Below, one piece after another: positions 35,346 through 43,664 of a stretch of DNA of 64,000 nt. Position 1 is the stretch's first letter. The number at the start of each line of letters is the position of its first letter. The notes beneath the pieces were generated by a model. It saw only the letters and a list, made by a program, of their open reading frames with translations, was not told the origin of the DNA and ran no database searches. The DNA comes from Dyadobacter sp. (lineage in GTDB: Bacteria; Bacteroidota; Bacteroidia; Cytophagales; Spirosomataceae). The DNA is taken from positions 959,013 to 1,023,012 of the forward strand of contig NZ_JAGIAS010000001.1 in NCBI RefSeq assembly GCF_017744695.1, given 5' to 3'. The position numbers and the translations under genes are program-made.

Positions 35346-36683
35346 ATGGAATCCATTTCCCGCAAAACGTTCATTCAAAGTTCCGGTCTGTTGCTCGCAG
35401 GCGAAATGCTCGTCAAAAAAGCGGGGGCATTCGCTTCCGGCGCAACGCAACCGACCGAAACGGGCGGCAAACCTGCGAAGAAATGGGCGCTCAAAAACGT
35501 GCGCCTGGAAACGGGTTTCGTTTATGAGGACGACGAGGTGGTCGCCACCGAAACCGGACTTTTCCGCGTCGAGATAGAAGGCGGAAAGATCAAAGCCGTG
35601 CTGCCCAACGATCCCAAAGCCAATGCTACCGATGCCAAAGGGCAGCTTATGCTGCCGGCGTTCAGGGATATGCATATTCATTTGGATAAAACTTACTACG
35701 GCGGCCCCTGGAAAGCACGGTCGGCGAAAAACCGTTCGGTGAAGGACATGATCGCTTTCGAGCAAAAAACTTTGCCCGAACTACTGAAAACATCCACCTA
35801 CCGCGCCGAAAAGATCATCGAACTGCTGCAATCGAAGGGGACGAATTTTGCGCGAAGCCACGTCAACATCGAACCGACTTCGAAGCTGGATTCGTTGAAA
35901 AACCTGCAAAAAGCGATTGAAAATAAAAAAGATACTTTCGGGGCAGAACTCGTCGCATTTCCGCAGCACGGGGTTTTCTATTCGCAGTCCGAACAATGGA
36001 TGAAAGAAGCCGCCGCGATGGACATCGACTTCATCGGCGGCCTCGACCCGAATGCCATCGACGGAAGCGTGGAGAAACAGATTGACTTCATTGTCCAGCT
36101 TGCGCTCGATCATGGCAAGGGCATCGATATTCACCTGCATGAAGGCGGTGAGCCCGGTTTGAAAACCGTTGAATATCTGACCCAAAAAGTCATTGAAAAC
36201 CCGGCGCTGGCTGACAAGACATTCCTCAGCCATTGCTTCGTGCTCGCCCGGCTTGAAAAACCCAAGCTGGAAGAAGTGTCCGAAAAACTCGCGCACGCAC
36301 GCGTAGGCGTAGTTTCCACCATTCCGTTTGGAAGTACCATCATGCCCATTCCGACCCTTTACCGCTATGGCGTGACTGTCATGACCGGCAACGACAGCAT
36401 TGTGGACCACTGGAATACATTTGGATCGGGAAGCGTGTTGCAGAAATCGAACCTGATGGCGCAGCTTTACGGCCAGTCGACGGAACGGGACCTGTCGCGC
36501 TGTCTCAAACTGGCGACCTGCGGGATTCTGCCGCTTGACGATCAGGGCAAACAGCAATGGCCCAAGGCCGGCGACGAAGCGAGCGTGGTACTGGTAGAAG
36601 CCAGTTGCTCGGCCGAGGCTGTTGCACGCATTTCGCCCGTGAAGGCCCTCGTGCATCGCGGGAATCTGGTTTACCGGAGCTAG
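35346..36683 (+). CDS. Cytosine-deaminase-like amidohydrolase with Tat-like N-terminus
   Basis: A 445-residue metal-dependent hydrolase of the cytosine deaminase branch. Metal and catalytic motifs: FRDMHIHLDKTY (first His pair), DIHLHEGGEPG (His and catalytic Glu), FLSHCFVLAR (His) and VTVMTGNDSIVDHW (Asp). The N-terminus MESISRKTFIQSSGLLLAGEM followed by KKAGAFASGA looks like a twin-arginine signal, but with Arg-Lys in place of Arg-Arg. Export is therefore plausible but not assured; characterised cytosine deaminases are cytoplasmic. Substrates of this branch range from cytosine to N-substituted formamides and cyclic amides. The AraC regulator is immediately upstream. Confidence 0.87.
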   Translation: MESISRKTFIQSSGLLLAGEMLVKKAGAFASGATQPTETGGKPAKKWALKNVRLETGFVYEDDEVVATETGLFRVEIEGGKIKAVLPNDPKANATDAKGQLMLPAFRDMHIHLDKTYYGGPWKARSAKNRSVKDMIAFEQKTLPELLKTSTYRAEKIIELLQSKGTNFARSHVNIEPTSKLDSLKNLQKAIENKKDTFGAELVAFPQHGVFYSQSEQWMKEAAAMDIDFIGGLDPNAIDGSVEKQIDFIVQLALDHGKGIDIHLHEGGEPGLKTVEYLTQKVIENPALADKTFLSHCFVLARLEKPKLEEVSEKLAHARVGVVSTIPFGSTIMPIPTLYRYGVTVMTGNDSIVDHWNTFGSGSVLQKSNLMAQLYGQSTERDLSRCLKLATCGILPLDDQGKQQWPKAGDEASVVLVEASCSAEAVARISPVKALVHRGNLVYRS

Positions 36684-36689
36684 ATCGTG

Positions 36690-36742
36690 GTTAGGTATTG
36701 TCAGGTGTGGTCAGGCATGATTGTCAGGGATTGTCATTGATC
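36690..36742. repeat. Imperfect ~10-bp direct repeats with GTCAGG core
   Basis: Units start at 36690, 36700, 36710, 36723 and 36733; three contain GTCAGG and the outer two are GTTAGG and GTCATT. The same GTCAGGCATG unit recurs in the arm of the adjacent inverted repeat. Confidence 0.6.
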
Positions 36743-36749
36743 GGGGAAC

Positions 36750-36805
36750 AAATGCCGTCAGGCATGCAACAACGACGCGCTGTTGTTGCATGCCTGACGG
36801 CATTT
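36750..36805. terminator. 24-bp perfect inverted repeat, probable bidirectional terminator
   Basis: Arms 36750-36773 and 36782-36805 are perfectly complementary with an 8-nt loop. The right arm ends CATTTT and the left arm begins with AAAT, so it can act in both directions between the amidohydrolase and the convergent DUF1501 gene. The stem is about twice the length of the other terminators here. Confidence 0.65.
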
Positions 36806-36894
36806 TCCGAAATACACCATTCGAATCGATTGCTACCAACATTTCATCGCTACGCGATTCCAGCGACGCATTTTACTCAAACCAGCTGCACCCG

Positions 36895-38373
36895 TCATGC
36901 GATCAGGCCCTTGACGACCTTGCCATGCACGTCGGTAAGCCGGTACCGCCTCCCCTGGTGTTTGAATATCAGCTTCTCGTGATCGAGGCCGAAGAGGTGC
37001 AGCAAGGTAGCCTGGAAATCATGCACATGCACGCCGTCTTTCACGACATTATAACTGAATTCGTCGGTTTCGCCATACACCTGCCCGGTTTTAATACCGC
37101 CGCCTGTCATCCACATCGAAAAGCAGCCCGGATGATGGTCGCGGCCGTAGTTATCGGCGGTGAGTTTGCCCTGCGAAAAACTCGTACGACCGAATTCCCC
37201 ACCCCAGACCACCAGTGTGTCTTCCAGCAACCCGCGCTGTTTGAGGTCTTTCACCAATGCAGCCGACGCCTGGTCTACATCCCTGGCCTGTTTCGCAATG
37301 TTTTTGGGTAAATCGCCATGCTGGTCCCAACCCATGTGATAGAGCTGGATAAACTTCACATCGCGCTCAGCCATGCGCCGTGCCAGCAGGCAGTTTGCAG
37401 CGAACGTCCCGGGCTTCCGGGCATCTTCGCCGTACATTTTGTAGATATAGTCCGGCTCACCGGAGGTATCCACAGCCTCGGGCACGGACGTCTGCATTTT
37501 GTAGGCCATTTCGTATTGGCTGATCTTCGACTGAATTTCAGGGTCGCCCCAAAGCGTGAACTGGTGCTCATTCAGCTCCTTAATGCGGTCCAATGCGCGC
37601 CGCCGGTCCTCCTTATGCACGCCGTACGGGTTCTGCAAATAAAGCACCGGGTTCTTCCCCGCCCGCAACTGCACACCCTGGTGATGCGACGCCAGGAAAC
37701 CATTCGCCCAGGCAGCCGTGCTCAATGGCTGGTCGCCACTGACACCCTTGGAAATCAATACCATAAAATGGGGAAGGTTCTGGTTATCAGAACCCAGTCC
37801 ATAGCTCAGCCACGAACCCATCGACGGACGACCGCTTTGCTGCGAACCGGTTTGTACAAACATCACCGCCGGTTCGTGGTTGATCGCCTCTGTAAACACC
37901 GATTTGACAATACATAAATCATCCACAATGCCCGCCGTGTAAGGCAACAGCTCGCTCACCCACGCACCCGACTGCCCGTATTGCCTGAAATCATAAATCG
38001 ATTTGACCAGCGGGAAGGTCGACTGCCCGGCTACCATTCCCGAGTTCCGTTGTGTCGATTTAATCGAATCGGGGATTTCCTGACCATGCCATTTGGCCAA
38101 TGCCGGCTTGTAGTCAAATGTTTCCAGCTGCGATGGCCCGCCGCTTTGGAACAAATAAATGATCCGCTTCGCTTTCGGAGCGAAATGCGGCCCGCGGACA
38201 AACGGCGCGATGGCCGATTCGGCGCCTTCCGCCTCCTCCCTGCGCGCGCCGGGTAAGGTCCCCGCCTGTAAAATGCTCGAAAGCGCAATGGAACCGAAGC
38301 CGAGGCCCGCTTTCGTGAGAAAATCCCGGCGGTTGAGTTGCGTCAATACCTTTTTCAAGTCTTCCATAACCAT
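36895..38373 (-). CDS. DUF1501-family Tat-exported protein
   Basis: A 492-residue protein (ATG at 38373; the ATG two codons later is also possible). The N-terminus has a twin-arginine signal, LNRRDFLTKAGLGFGSIAL. The body fits DUF1501, a sulfatase/alkaline-phosphatase-fold family common in Planctomycetes and some Bacteroidota: KRIIYLFQSGGPSQLETFDY, VKFIQLYHMGWDQHGDLPKN, DTLVVWGGEFGRTSFSQG, GRDHHPGCFSMWMTGGGIK and the C-terminal GLDHEKLIFKHQGRRYRLTD. Its start follows the stop of the PSCyt1 protein gene with one base between, so the two are co-translated and probably work as a pair. The biochemical activity of the family is not established. Confidence 0.93.
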   Translation of the reverse strand: MVMEDLKKVLTQLNRRDFLTKAGLGFGSIALSSILQAGTLPGARREEAEGAESAIAPFVRGPHFAPKAKRIIYLFQSGGPSQLETFDYKPALAKWHGQEIPDSIKSTQRNSGMVAGQSTFPLVKSIYDFRQYGQSGAWVSELLPYTAGIVDDLCIVKSVFTEAINHEPAVMFVQTGSQQSGRPSMGSWLSYGLGSDNQNLPHFMVLISKGVSGDQPLSTAAWANGFLASHHQGVQLRAGKNPVLYLQNPYGVHKEDRRRALDRIKELNEHQFTLWGDPEIQSKISQYEMAYKMQTSVPEAVDTSGEPDYIYKMYGEDARKPGTFAANCLLARRMAERDVKFIQLYHMGWDQHGDLPKNIAKQARDVDQASAALVKDLKQRGLLEDTLVVWGGEFGRTSFSQGKLTADNYGRDHHPGCFSMWMTGGGIKTGQVYGETDEFSYNVVKDGVHVHDFQATLLHLFGLDHEKLIFKHQGRRYRLTDVHGKVVKGLIA

Positions 38374-38374
38374 G

Positions 38375-41300
38375 TCATTTGCGGGTATGCCCCTCGTCGG
38401 TGTTCATAATCGAATTCGAGACGGTAGCCAATGCGGCTATTTCCTCGGGTGGCAGTGTCGTGTCCCACTTGCGTTCGCCCGTGCGGAGGTATTCGAGCGC
38501 CTGCGTGGGCTTTGCGCGAAAACGTTTCAATTCGTCCGCATAGAATTCCGTGAGTATCTGCTGCTCTGCCTTGTCGGGCCTCCTACCGGTTATCAGCCGG
38601 AAAGCAAGGCTTGTTGCTTCCTGACCACCTGTTTTACACGTATGCAAAACTTTCTCGGCCAATGCCCTGGCGGCCTCCACATATTGCGGGTCGTTGAGCA
38701 GCACCAATGCCTGCAAAGGGGTGCTCGTAGATCGACGTTTTGCGACACATTCACCACGTTCGGGCGCATCGAAAATCAGCATGGAGGGCGGCGGAGAAGT
38801 CCGCTTCCAGATGGTATAGAGGCTCCGGCGGTACAGGCCCTCGCCGGGTTCCTGCTGGTATTTGTAACGCCATACCTTATCGCTCAGCTCGTCCCAGAGG
38901 CCGGCGGGTTGATAAGGATAAACACTTTTACCGCCAATCCTGCTGACCAGCAGCCCGCTGATCGCAAGCGAGTTGTCCCGTATCATTTCGGCAGTAAACC
39001 GGAACCGGGCGCCTCTTGCCAGCAATGCATTGTCCGGGTCTTTTTCCAGCAATTGCGGTGTGGCTTTGGACACCTGCCGGTAGGTCGCCGAAAGCATGAT
39101 GAGCTTGTGCAGCCTTTTGATATTCCACCCGGAATCCATAAAATCGACGGCCAGCCAGTCGAGGAGTTCGGGATGCGACGGCAGATTACCCTGATTCCCG
39201 AAATCGGCCGAGGAGCGTACAATGCCGTTTCCGAAATGCATTTGCCAGATACGGTTCACAAAAACCCTTGCGGTGAGCGGATTGTTTCGATCGAAAAGCC
39301 AGCGCGCGAGGCCCAGTCGGTTTGGTGGGAATTTTCCCTCGAACGGCATGACGGCATCCAGCGCAGCGGGGGTAACCTGCTTGCCGGGCGCGTTGTACGC
39401 ACCGCGTGTGAGCAGGTAAGTCGGCCGCGGTTTGGGCAGGTCGCCCATCACCATCAATTCGGGAATGCTGTTGACCAGCTTGTTCTGCTCCTCCATACGG
39501 GCTTTCAGGCTGTCGCGCAGCATTTGTGCTTTTGCATTGAAATACGCATTGAAAAACTCCTTTACCATCGCCTTCTGCTCGCCCGACACCTGCGTTTTCA
39601 GCATTTCAGCAGCCTTTTGGGGGTTATGGTTGTATAAAACTTCCAGGGCAGTAAGCGACTTGTCATAGATTTTCAACTCATCGATCCCGCCATCTTTGAA
39701 AGGAATGAGCAGGTTACGCTGCCCGACCATGAATCCCTGAAAGCCATAAGTATGAATATCTTTTTCATACAAAATTCCTTTGTACAGGTTATCAAAGTCA
39801 ATGGCAGTTCCGGCGGCTTCCCCATTCACATAAATCTTCGCCCCGGATGCCTTGCTGGAACCGTCGTAGGTAACGGTAACTTTCGTCCATTTCTTCACAG
39901 GTACCGGCGCGACGGTGCTGACCTGAATCGCGTTTTGCGGGTAAGAATGTGCGATGATAAACTGTAACCTGTTATTGGCCAACCGCAACGAATAGCCTTT
40001 GTACCCCAACCGCAAGTCTTCGCAATGGTAAAAAATGCCCGCGTCGGGATAAACCGTATTCGGGTTGATCCACAGTTCCACCGAGAACGGCTCGGTCCGT
40101 TCGTGCCAGCCGATGTTATTGCCCAGCTTGATGGAATTGTAATCCGACACAAAATAGGCATTACCCTTTACGCCGGGTTTCAGCATGATTTCGTTGCATT
40201 GCGCCAGCTGTCTGGCATTGAGCGCGTTGGGCATCACCGTCTTGCCATCGGCAGTCTTCACGGTTTTTTCGAAGGGATAATAGGCTACCATCCCCTCGCG
40301 AACCCTTTGGTCCAGCAGCTTTTCGGATAACACTCCTGTATGTTGCCACTTTCGCAGGTCTTCCTCCGAATCGTTGTTAACATGAGCAAGCTGGTTGGAA
40401 AGTCCGGTGATTTTCCGGTCGAAAAAACGCAGCATTTCTTCGTTTTCTTTGCTTGTCAGCAGCAATGCAGGACCGGGCGTCTGGTCCGGGCCGTAAACGG
40501 GGCTACCGGTTTCGTTGGTACTGTTGAAAAGGCCGAACATTTTGTAATAGGCCTCCTGACTGATCGGATCGTACTTGTGATCGTGACAGCGTGCACATTG
40601 CACGGAAAGGCCCAGGATCCCTTGCCCCAGCGTCTGCACGCGATCGGCATTGTATTCCACCCGGTATTCTTCAAAAACAATCCCCGCCTCCGAACTTTTC
40701 TTATGCAGGCGGTTGAATGCCGTAGCCAGAATGGTCTCCTTGGTTTTATCAGGCAAAAGATCCCCCGCCAGCTGCATGGTGACAAATCTGTTGTAGGGAA
40801 TATTTCGATTAAATGCGCTGATCACCCAGTCACGCCAGGGCGAGAAGTCGCGGTGTTTATCGTCGAGGTATCCGTCGCTATCGGCGTACCGCGATACGTC
40901 CATCCATTCGCTGGCCATCCGCTCTCCGTAAGCGGGCGATTGCAACAGACGGTCGATCAGTTTCGCGTACGCGTCAGGCGACTTGTCGGCTACGAATGCA
41001 TCGATTTCCGCGAGTGTTGGCGGCAAGCCGGTGAGATCGAAACTTGCCCGGCGGATCAGGTCTTCCCGGCTGGCTTCCGGTGAAGGCGACAGCTTTTCCT
41101 TTTCCAGTCTTGCCAGAATAAATTGATCGATGGGTGTGCGAACCCATTCGGGGCGCTTCGGTTGCGGGATTTCAGGCTTCTCAGGTTTGATAAACGACCA
41201 ATGCGGCTTGTATTCGGCCCCTTCCTCAATCCAGCGCGTGAGTACCGCTATTTCTTTTGCGGATAATGTAAGATTGGAAGCGGGCGGCGGCATTTTCACT

Positions 41301-41671
41301 TCCGGATCCTGCGATATAAGCCGGTTGTAGACTTCGCTGGCCGCCACGTCACCGGGAACGATCGCATGGCGCCGGTTCAGGACGCCGCTTTTTGCATTTT
41401 TCAGCGCTTTGTAGGCCCCTTCCTCGGTATCCAGCCGTAATCCGCCCTTTTGTTTTTTAGCATCCGGCCCGTGGCAGGCGAAGCATTTGTCGGAAAGGAT
41501 CGGTTTGACGTCGTAATTAAAATCCAGTTGAGCGGGCACATCCTTCAATGCTAGTGCTACTTCCTCCGGTTTTTTCACACCGCACCGCGCCAGAACGAGC
41601 ATGCCTGCACAGGCCGCAGCTGCCCACTTTCCCCACTTCAAAAAAGCAACCTTCTTCGCTCGTAACTTCAT
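38375..41671 (-). CDS. PSCyt1/DUF1549/DUF1553 haem protein with LamG-like insert
   Basis: About 1098 residues from the ATG at 41671; an ATG at 41695 is possible. The N-terminus has a hydrophobic segment and an imperfect lipobox (LVLARC). PSCyt1 follows, with the haem motif CFACHGPDA. The DUF1549 region contains SFDLTGLPPTLAEIDAF, SEWMDVSRYADSDGY and CARCHDHKYDP, the last resembling a second haem site. A LamG-like module (~480-680; FSVELWINPNTVYPDAGIFY, VTVTYDGSSKASGAKIYVNG) is inserted before DUF1553 (NPLTARVFVNRIWQMHFGNG, RRSLYTIWKRTSPPPSMLIF, STSTPLQALVLLNDPQYVEA). The LamG insert suggests glycan binding. The set is typical of planctomycete surface proteins; transfer or loss across Bacteroidota cannot be judged here. 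Confidence 0.92.
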   Translation of the reverse strand: MKLRAKKVAFLKWGKWAAAACAGMLVLARCGVKKPEEVALALKDVPAQLDFNYDVKPILSDKCFACHGPDAKKQKGGLRLDTEEGAYKALKNAKSGVLNRRHAIVPGDVAASEVYNRLISQDPEVKMPPPASNLTLSAKEIAVLTRWIEEGAEYKPHWSFIKPEKPEIPQPKRPEWVRTPIDQFILARLEKEKLSPSPEASREDLIRRASFDLTGLPPTLAEIDAFVADKSPDAYAKLIDRLLQSPAYGERMASEWMDVSRYADSDGYLDDKHRDFSPWRDWVISAFNRNIPYNRFVTMQLAGDLLPDKTKETILATAFNRLHKKSSEAGIVFEEYRVEYNADRVQTLGQGILGLSVQCARCHDHKYDPISQEAYYKMFGLFNSTNETGSPVYGPDQTPGPALLLTSKENEEMLRFFDRKITGLSNQLAHVNNDSEEDLRKWQHTGVLSEKLLDQRVREGMVAYYPFEKTVKTADGKTVMPNALNARQLAQCNEIMLKPGVKGNAYFVSDYNSIKLGNNIGWHERTEPFSVELWINPNTVYPDAGIFYHCEDLRLGYKGYSLRLANNRLQFIIAHSYPQNAIQVSTVAPVPVKKWTKVTVTYDGSSKASGAKIYVNGEAAGTAIDFDNLYKGILYEKDIHTYGFQGFMVGQRNLLIPFKDGGIDELKIYDKSLTALEVLYNHNPQKAAEMLKTQVSGEQKAMVKEFFNAYFNAKAQMLRDSLKARMEEQNKLVNSIPELMVMGDLPKPRPTYLLTRGAYNAPGKQVTPAALDAVMPFEGKFPPNRLGLARWLFDRNNPLTARVFVNRIWQMHFGNGIVRSSADFGNQGNLPSHPELLDWLAVDFMDSGWNIKRLHKLIMLSATYRQVSKATPQLLEKDPDNALLARGARFRFTAEMIRDNSLAISGLLVSRIGGKSVYPYQPAGLWDELSDKVWRYKYQQEPGEGLYRRSLYTIWKRTSPPPSMLIFDAPERGECVAKRRSTSTPLQALVLLNDPQYVEAARALAEKVLHTCKTGGQEATSLAFRLITGRRPDKAEQQILTEFYADELKRFRAKPTQALEYLRTGERKWDTTLPPEEIAALATVSNSIMNTDEGHTRK

Positions 41672-41799
41672 GGTTTTCCAGTCTTTACGCACCATTCTGA
41701 AGTTAAAAGCCGGAATACCCTAATTCTTAGTCATATATTGTGATTAAAGTTTTTAATTTAATTTTTCCAATATCACCACAGGACAACAAGCTTACTTCC

Positions 41800-42801
41800 C
41801 TATTTCTTTTGCAACACCCAAACATCCCCTTTCCAGGCCGGATTCTCTCCGGTGTGTTTCCCGCTGAAAATCCACAATTGGTCATGGAACACGGCGCTAT
41901 GGCCGCCACTGCGGACGCTCCATGGGGCGTGTTCGGCGTGACGGAACCAGTCTGTACCATTCGTAGAAAACCATACGTCGTTTAATGCACCCTTGTAGAG
42001 ATCGGGATTGAGGTCGCGACCTCCGAACACCCAGAGCCTGCCGTCGAAGACCTGCACACCCATATCGTAACGCTTTTTCCAGCCGGCTTCCGCAGTGAGT
42101 TGCGTCCAGCTTTTACCGTCTGCCGAACGCCAGACGTCGGCCATTCCCTGAGCGCCTACCATATACAACGTGTCGCGCATGACCACCACTTGCGGCCTAT
42201 CACGGGGCGACCACGGTGCCTGTGCTACTTCCCGCGTCCAGGTTACGCCGTCCGGCGACGACCATACGTCGTTTTTCATTTCAAGAGATTCGAAGTCCCT
42301 CGATATCTTCGAAGTACCTCCGAAAATCCATAATTTATTCTTGAAAACAACCAATGCCTGGCCTTTCCTTGGTTCCCAGGCGGCATGGGCCTTTTGCCAT
42401 GCGGAACCGTCACCGGAGCTCCATAGCTCGTTGGTCAGCGCTCTTTCCTGATAGCGCATTCCACCCGTCTGCCAGAGCTTGCCGGCGAAGTAAACACCCG
42501 ACAAGTAGATGCGTTCCCCCCAGTCGTTCTTCCCGTGGCGGGTCCAGATAACACCGTCCGCCGACGACCACGACGCTTTCTGGCCGACCATCCACAGATC
42601 ACCATTAAATGCAACGTGCGGTACGAGCCCCATCGGAAATGTCCCCGTCTTCCATTCATACTGGTGTGAGCCATTTCCGGCCGGGAGGATTTCTTTCCAG
42701 GTGTACACGGGCTTAAACGGCACGAACCCGCGGTCGCGGGTGAAGCAGGCCAGTATCGTCACCAGAACGGTGATAATGAGCAAGTTTCTAAGCGTTTTCA
42801 T
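41800..42801 (-). CDS. Kelch/galactose-oxidase-like propeller lipoprotein
   Basis: About 333 residues from the ATG at 42801; an upstream ATG at 42825 is weaker. The N-terminus has a lipobox (VTILAC). The body has repeats of a W(S/R)S-(x)DG-xxWT motif: ASWSSADGVIWT, ELWSSGDGSAWQ, DVWSSPDGVTWT, DVWRSADGKSWT and DVWFSTNGTDWF. Each is followed by a strand such as NKLWIFGG or GRLWVFGG, giving a five- to six-bladed beta-propeller. No catalytic residues of galactose oxidase can be assigned. It lies 128 bp upstream of the PSCyt1 gene on the same strand and may be the first gene of that transcription unit. Confidence 0.85.
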   Translation of the reverse strand: MKTLRNLLIITVLVTILACFTRDRGFVPFKPVYTWKEILPAGNGSHQYEWKTGTFPMGLVPHVAFNGDLWMVGQKASWSSADGVIWTRHGKNDWGERIYLSGVYFAGKLWQTGGMRYQERALTNELWSSGDGSAWQKAHAAWEPRKGQALVVFKNKLWIFGGTSKISRDFESLEMKNDVWSSPDGVTWTREVAQAPWSPRDRPQVVVMRDTLYMVGAQGMADVWRSADGKSWTQLTAEAGWKKRYDMGVQVFDGRLWVFGGRDLNPDLYKGALNDVWFSTNGTDWFRHAEHAPWSVRSGGHSAVFHDQLWIFSGKHTGENPAWKGDVWVLQKK

Positions 42802-42925
42802 AGCGAGATATTTGATGTTAAGCAAAGGAAATCAAATACCTGCGCCAGGAAAAATATTGTAGACCAACCGTTGAAAACGTAGACCAAACGCGTCGCCGCC
42901 GTGGTGCCCTGCGGCTATCGATTGG

Positions 42926-43516
42926 TTATTTTGCCAGGATCCCTTTCTCCACGCTTTCATTGATCACACCTTCCGCGTATGCCCACAACGCCTCGGAACC
43001 TTCCCTGATCACCTTCTTTTTCTCATATACCTTCTCGTATTTCACCCCGAACTCGCGCCAGGTACCGCCGTTGTTGGAGCTATTTTGAAGGAGCGGTTCC
43101 AGGCGGTCCATGGCCCGGGCAAATTTGGCTTCGCTGGTCTCCCCCGCCTCGAACTCTTCCCAGACAGCGATCAGTTCGCTGGCCTGTTCTGCCGGAAGCA
43201 TCCCGAAAATCCGGTTCGCCGCGAGCCGTTCGTTATCCGTATTGGTGTGGCTTTTTTGGGTATCATAAATGAAGGTATCTCCCGCGTCGATCTCTACAAT
43301 GTCGTGGATCAATACCATCTTCACCACTTTGAGTACATCGACAGGCACATTGGAATGCCCGGCCAGCACAACGGCCATCACCGCCAGGTGCCAGCTGTGC
43401 TCAGCGTCATTTTCGTTCCTGTCGCTGTTTAAAAGCTTCGTTTTCCTTTGAATGTACTTGAGTTTGTCAATTTCCTTAATAAACTCAATCTGTTTCAACA
43501 CATTACCTAAATCCAT
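42926..43516 (-). CDS. HD-domain phosphohydrolase (YfbR-like 5'-nucleotidase family)
   Basis: About 196 residues from the ATG at 43516 (MDLGNVLKQIEFIKEIDKLK), the usual start for this family; the longer frame to 43597 adds an unlikely N-terminus. HD metal residues are ENDAEHSWHLAVMAVVLAGH (His) and MVLIHDIVEIDAGDTFIYD (His-Asp and the second Asp), with a later Asp in FARAMDRLEPLL. Family members hydrolyse deoxynucleoside monophosphates or related substrates in the cytoplasm. The gene stands alone, divergent from the plug-domain protein. Confidence 0.9.
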   Translation of the reverse strand: MDLGNVLKQIEFIKEIDKLKYIQRKTKLLNSDRNENDAEHSWHLAVMAVVLAGHSNVPVDVLKVVKMVLIHDIVEIDAGDTFIYDTQKSHTNTDNERLAANRIFGMLPAEQASELIAVWEEFEAGETSEAKFARAMDRLEPLLQNSSNNGGTWREFGVKYEKVYEKKKVIREGSEALWAYAEGVINESVEKGILAK

Positions 43517-43664
43517 TGCCTCTTTCCTGATTGTTTCGGAGGTTGAAATTACGAGGCATTTCGGTAAAACGGAAACCACGCATAATGCATCGGCCAACCG
43601 CTATCAGTTGTAACGCAAGTTTACTATTTTACATCCAAATCGTTTTACCCTCAAACAGCGGACT

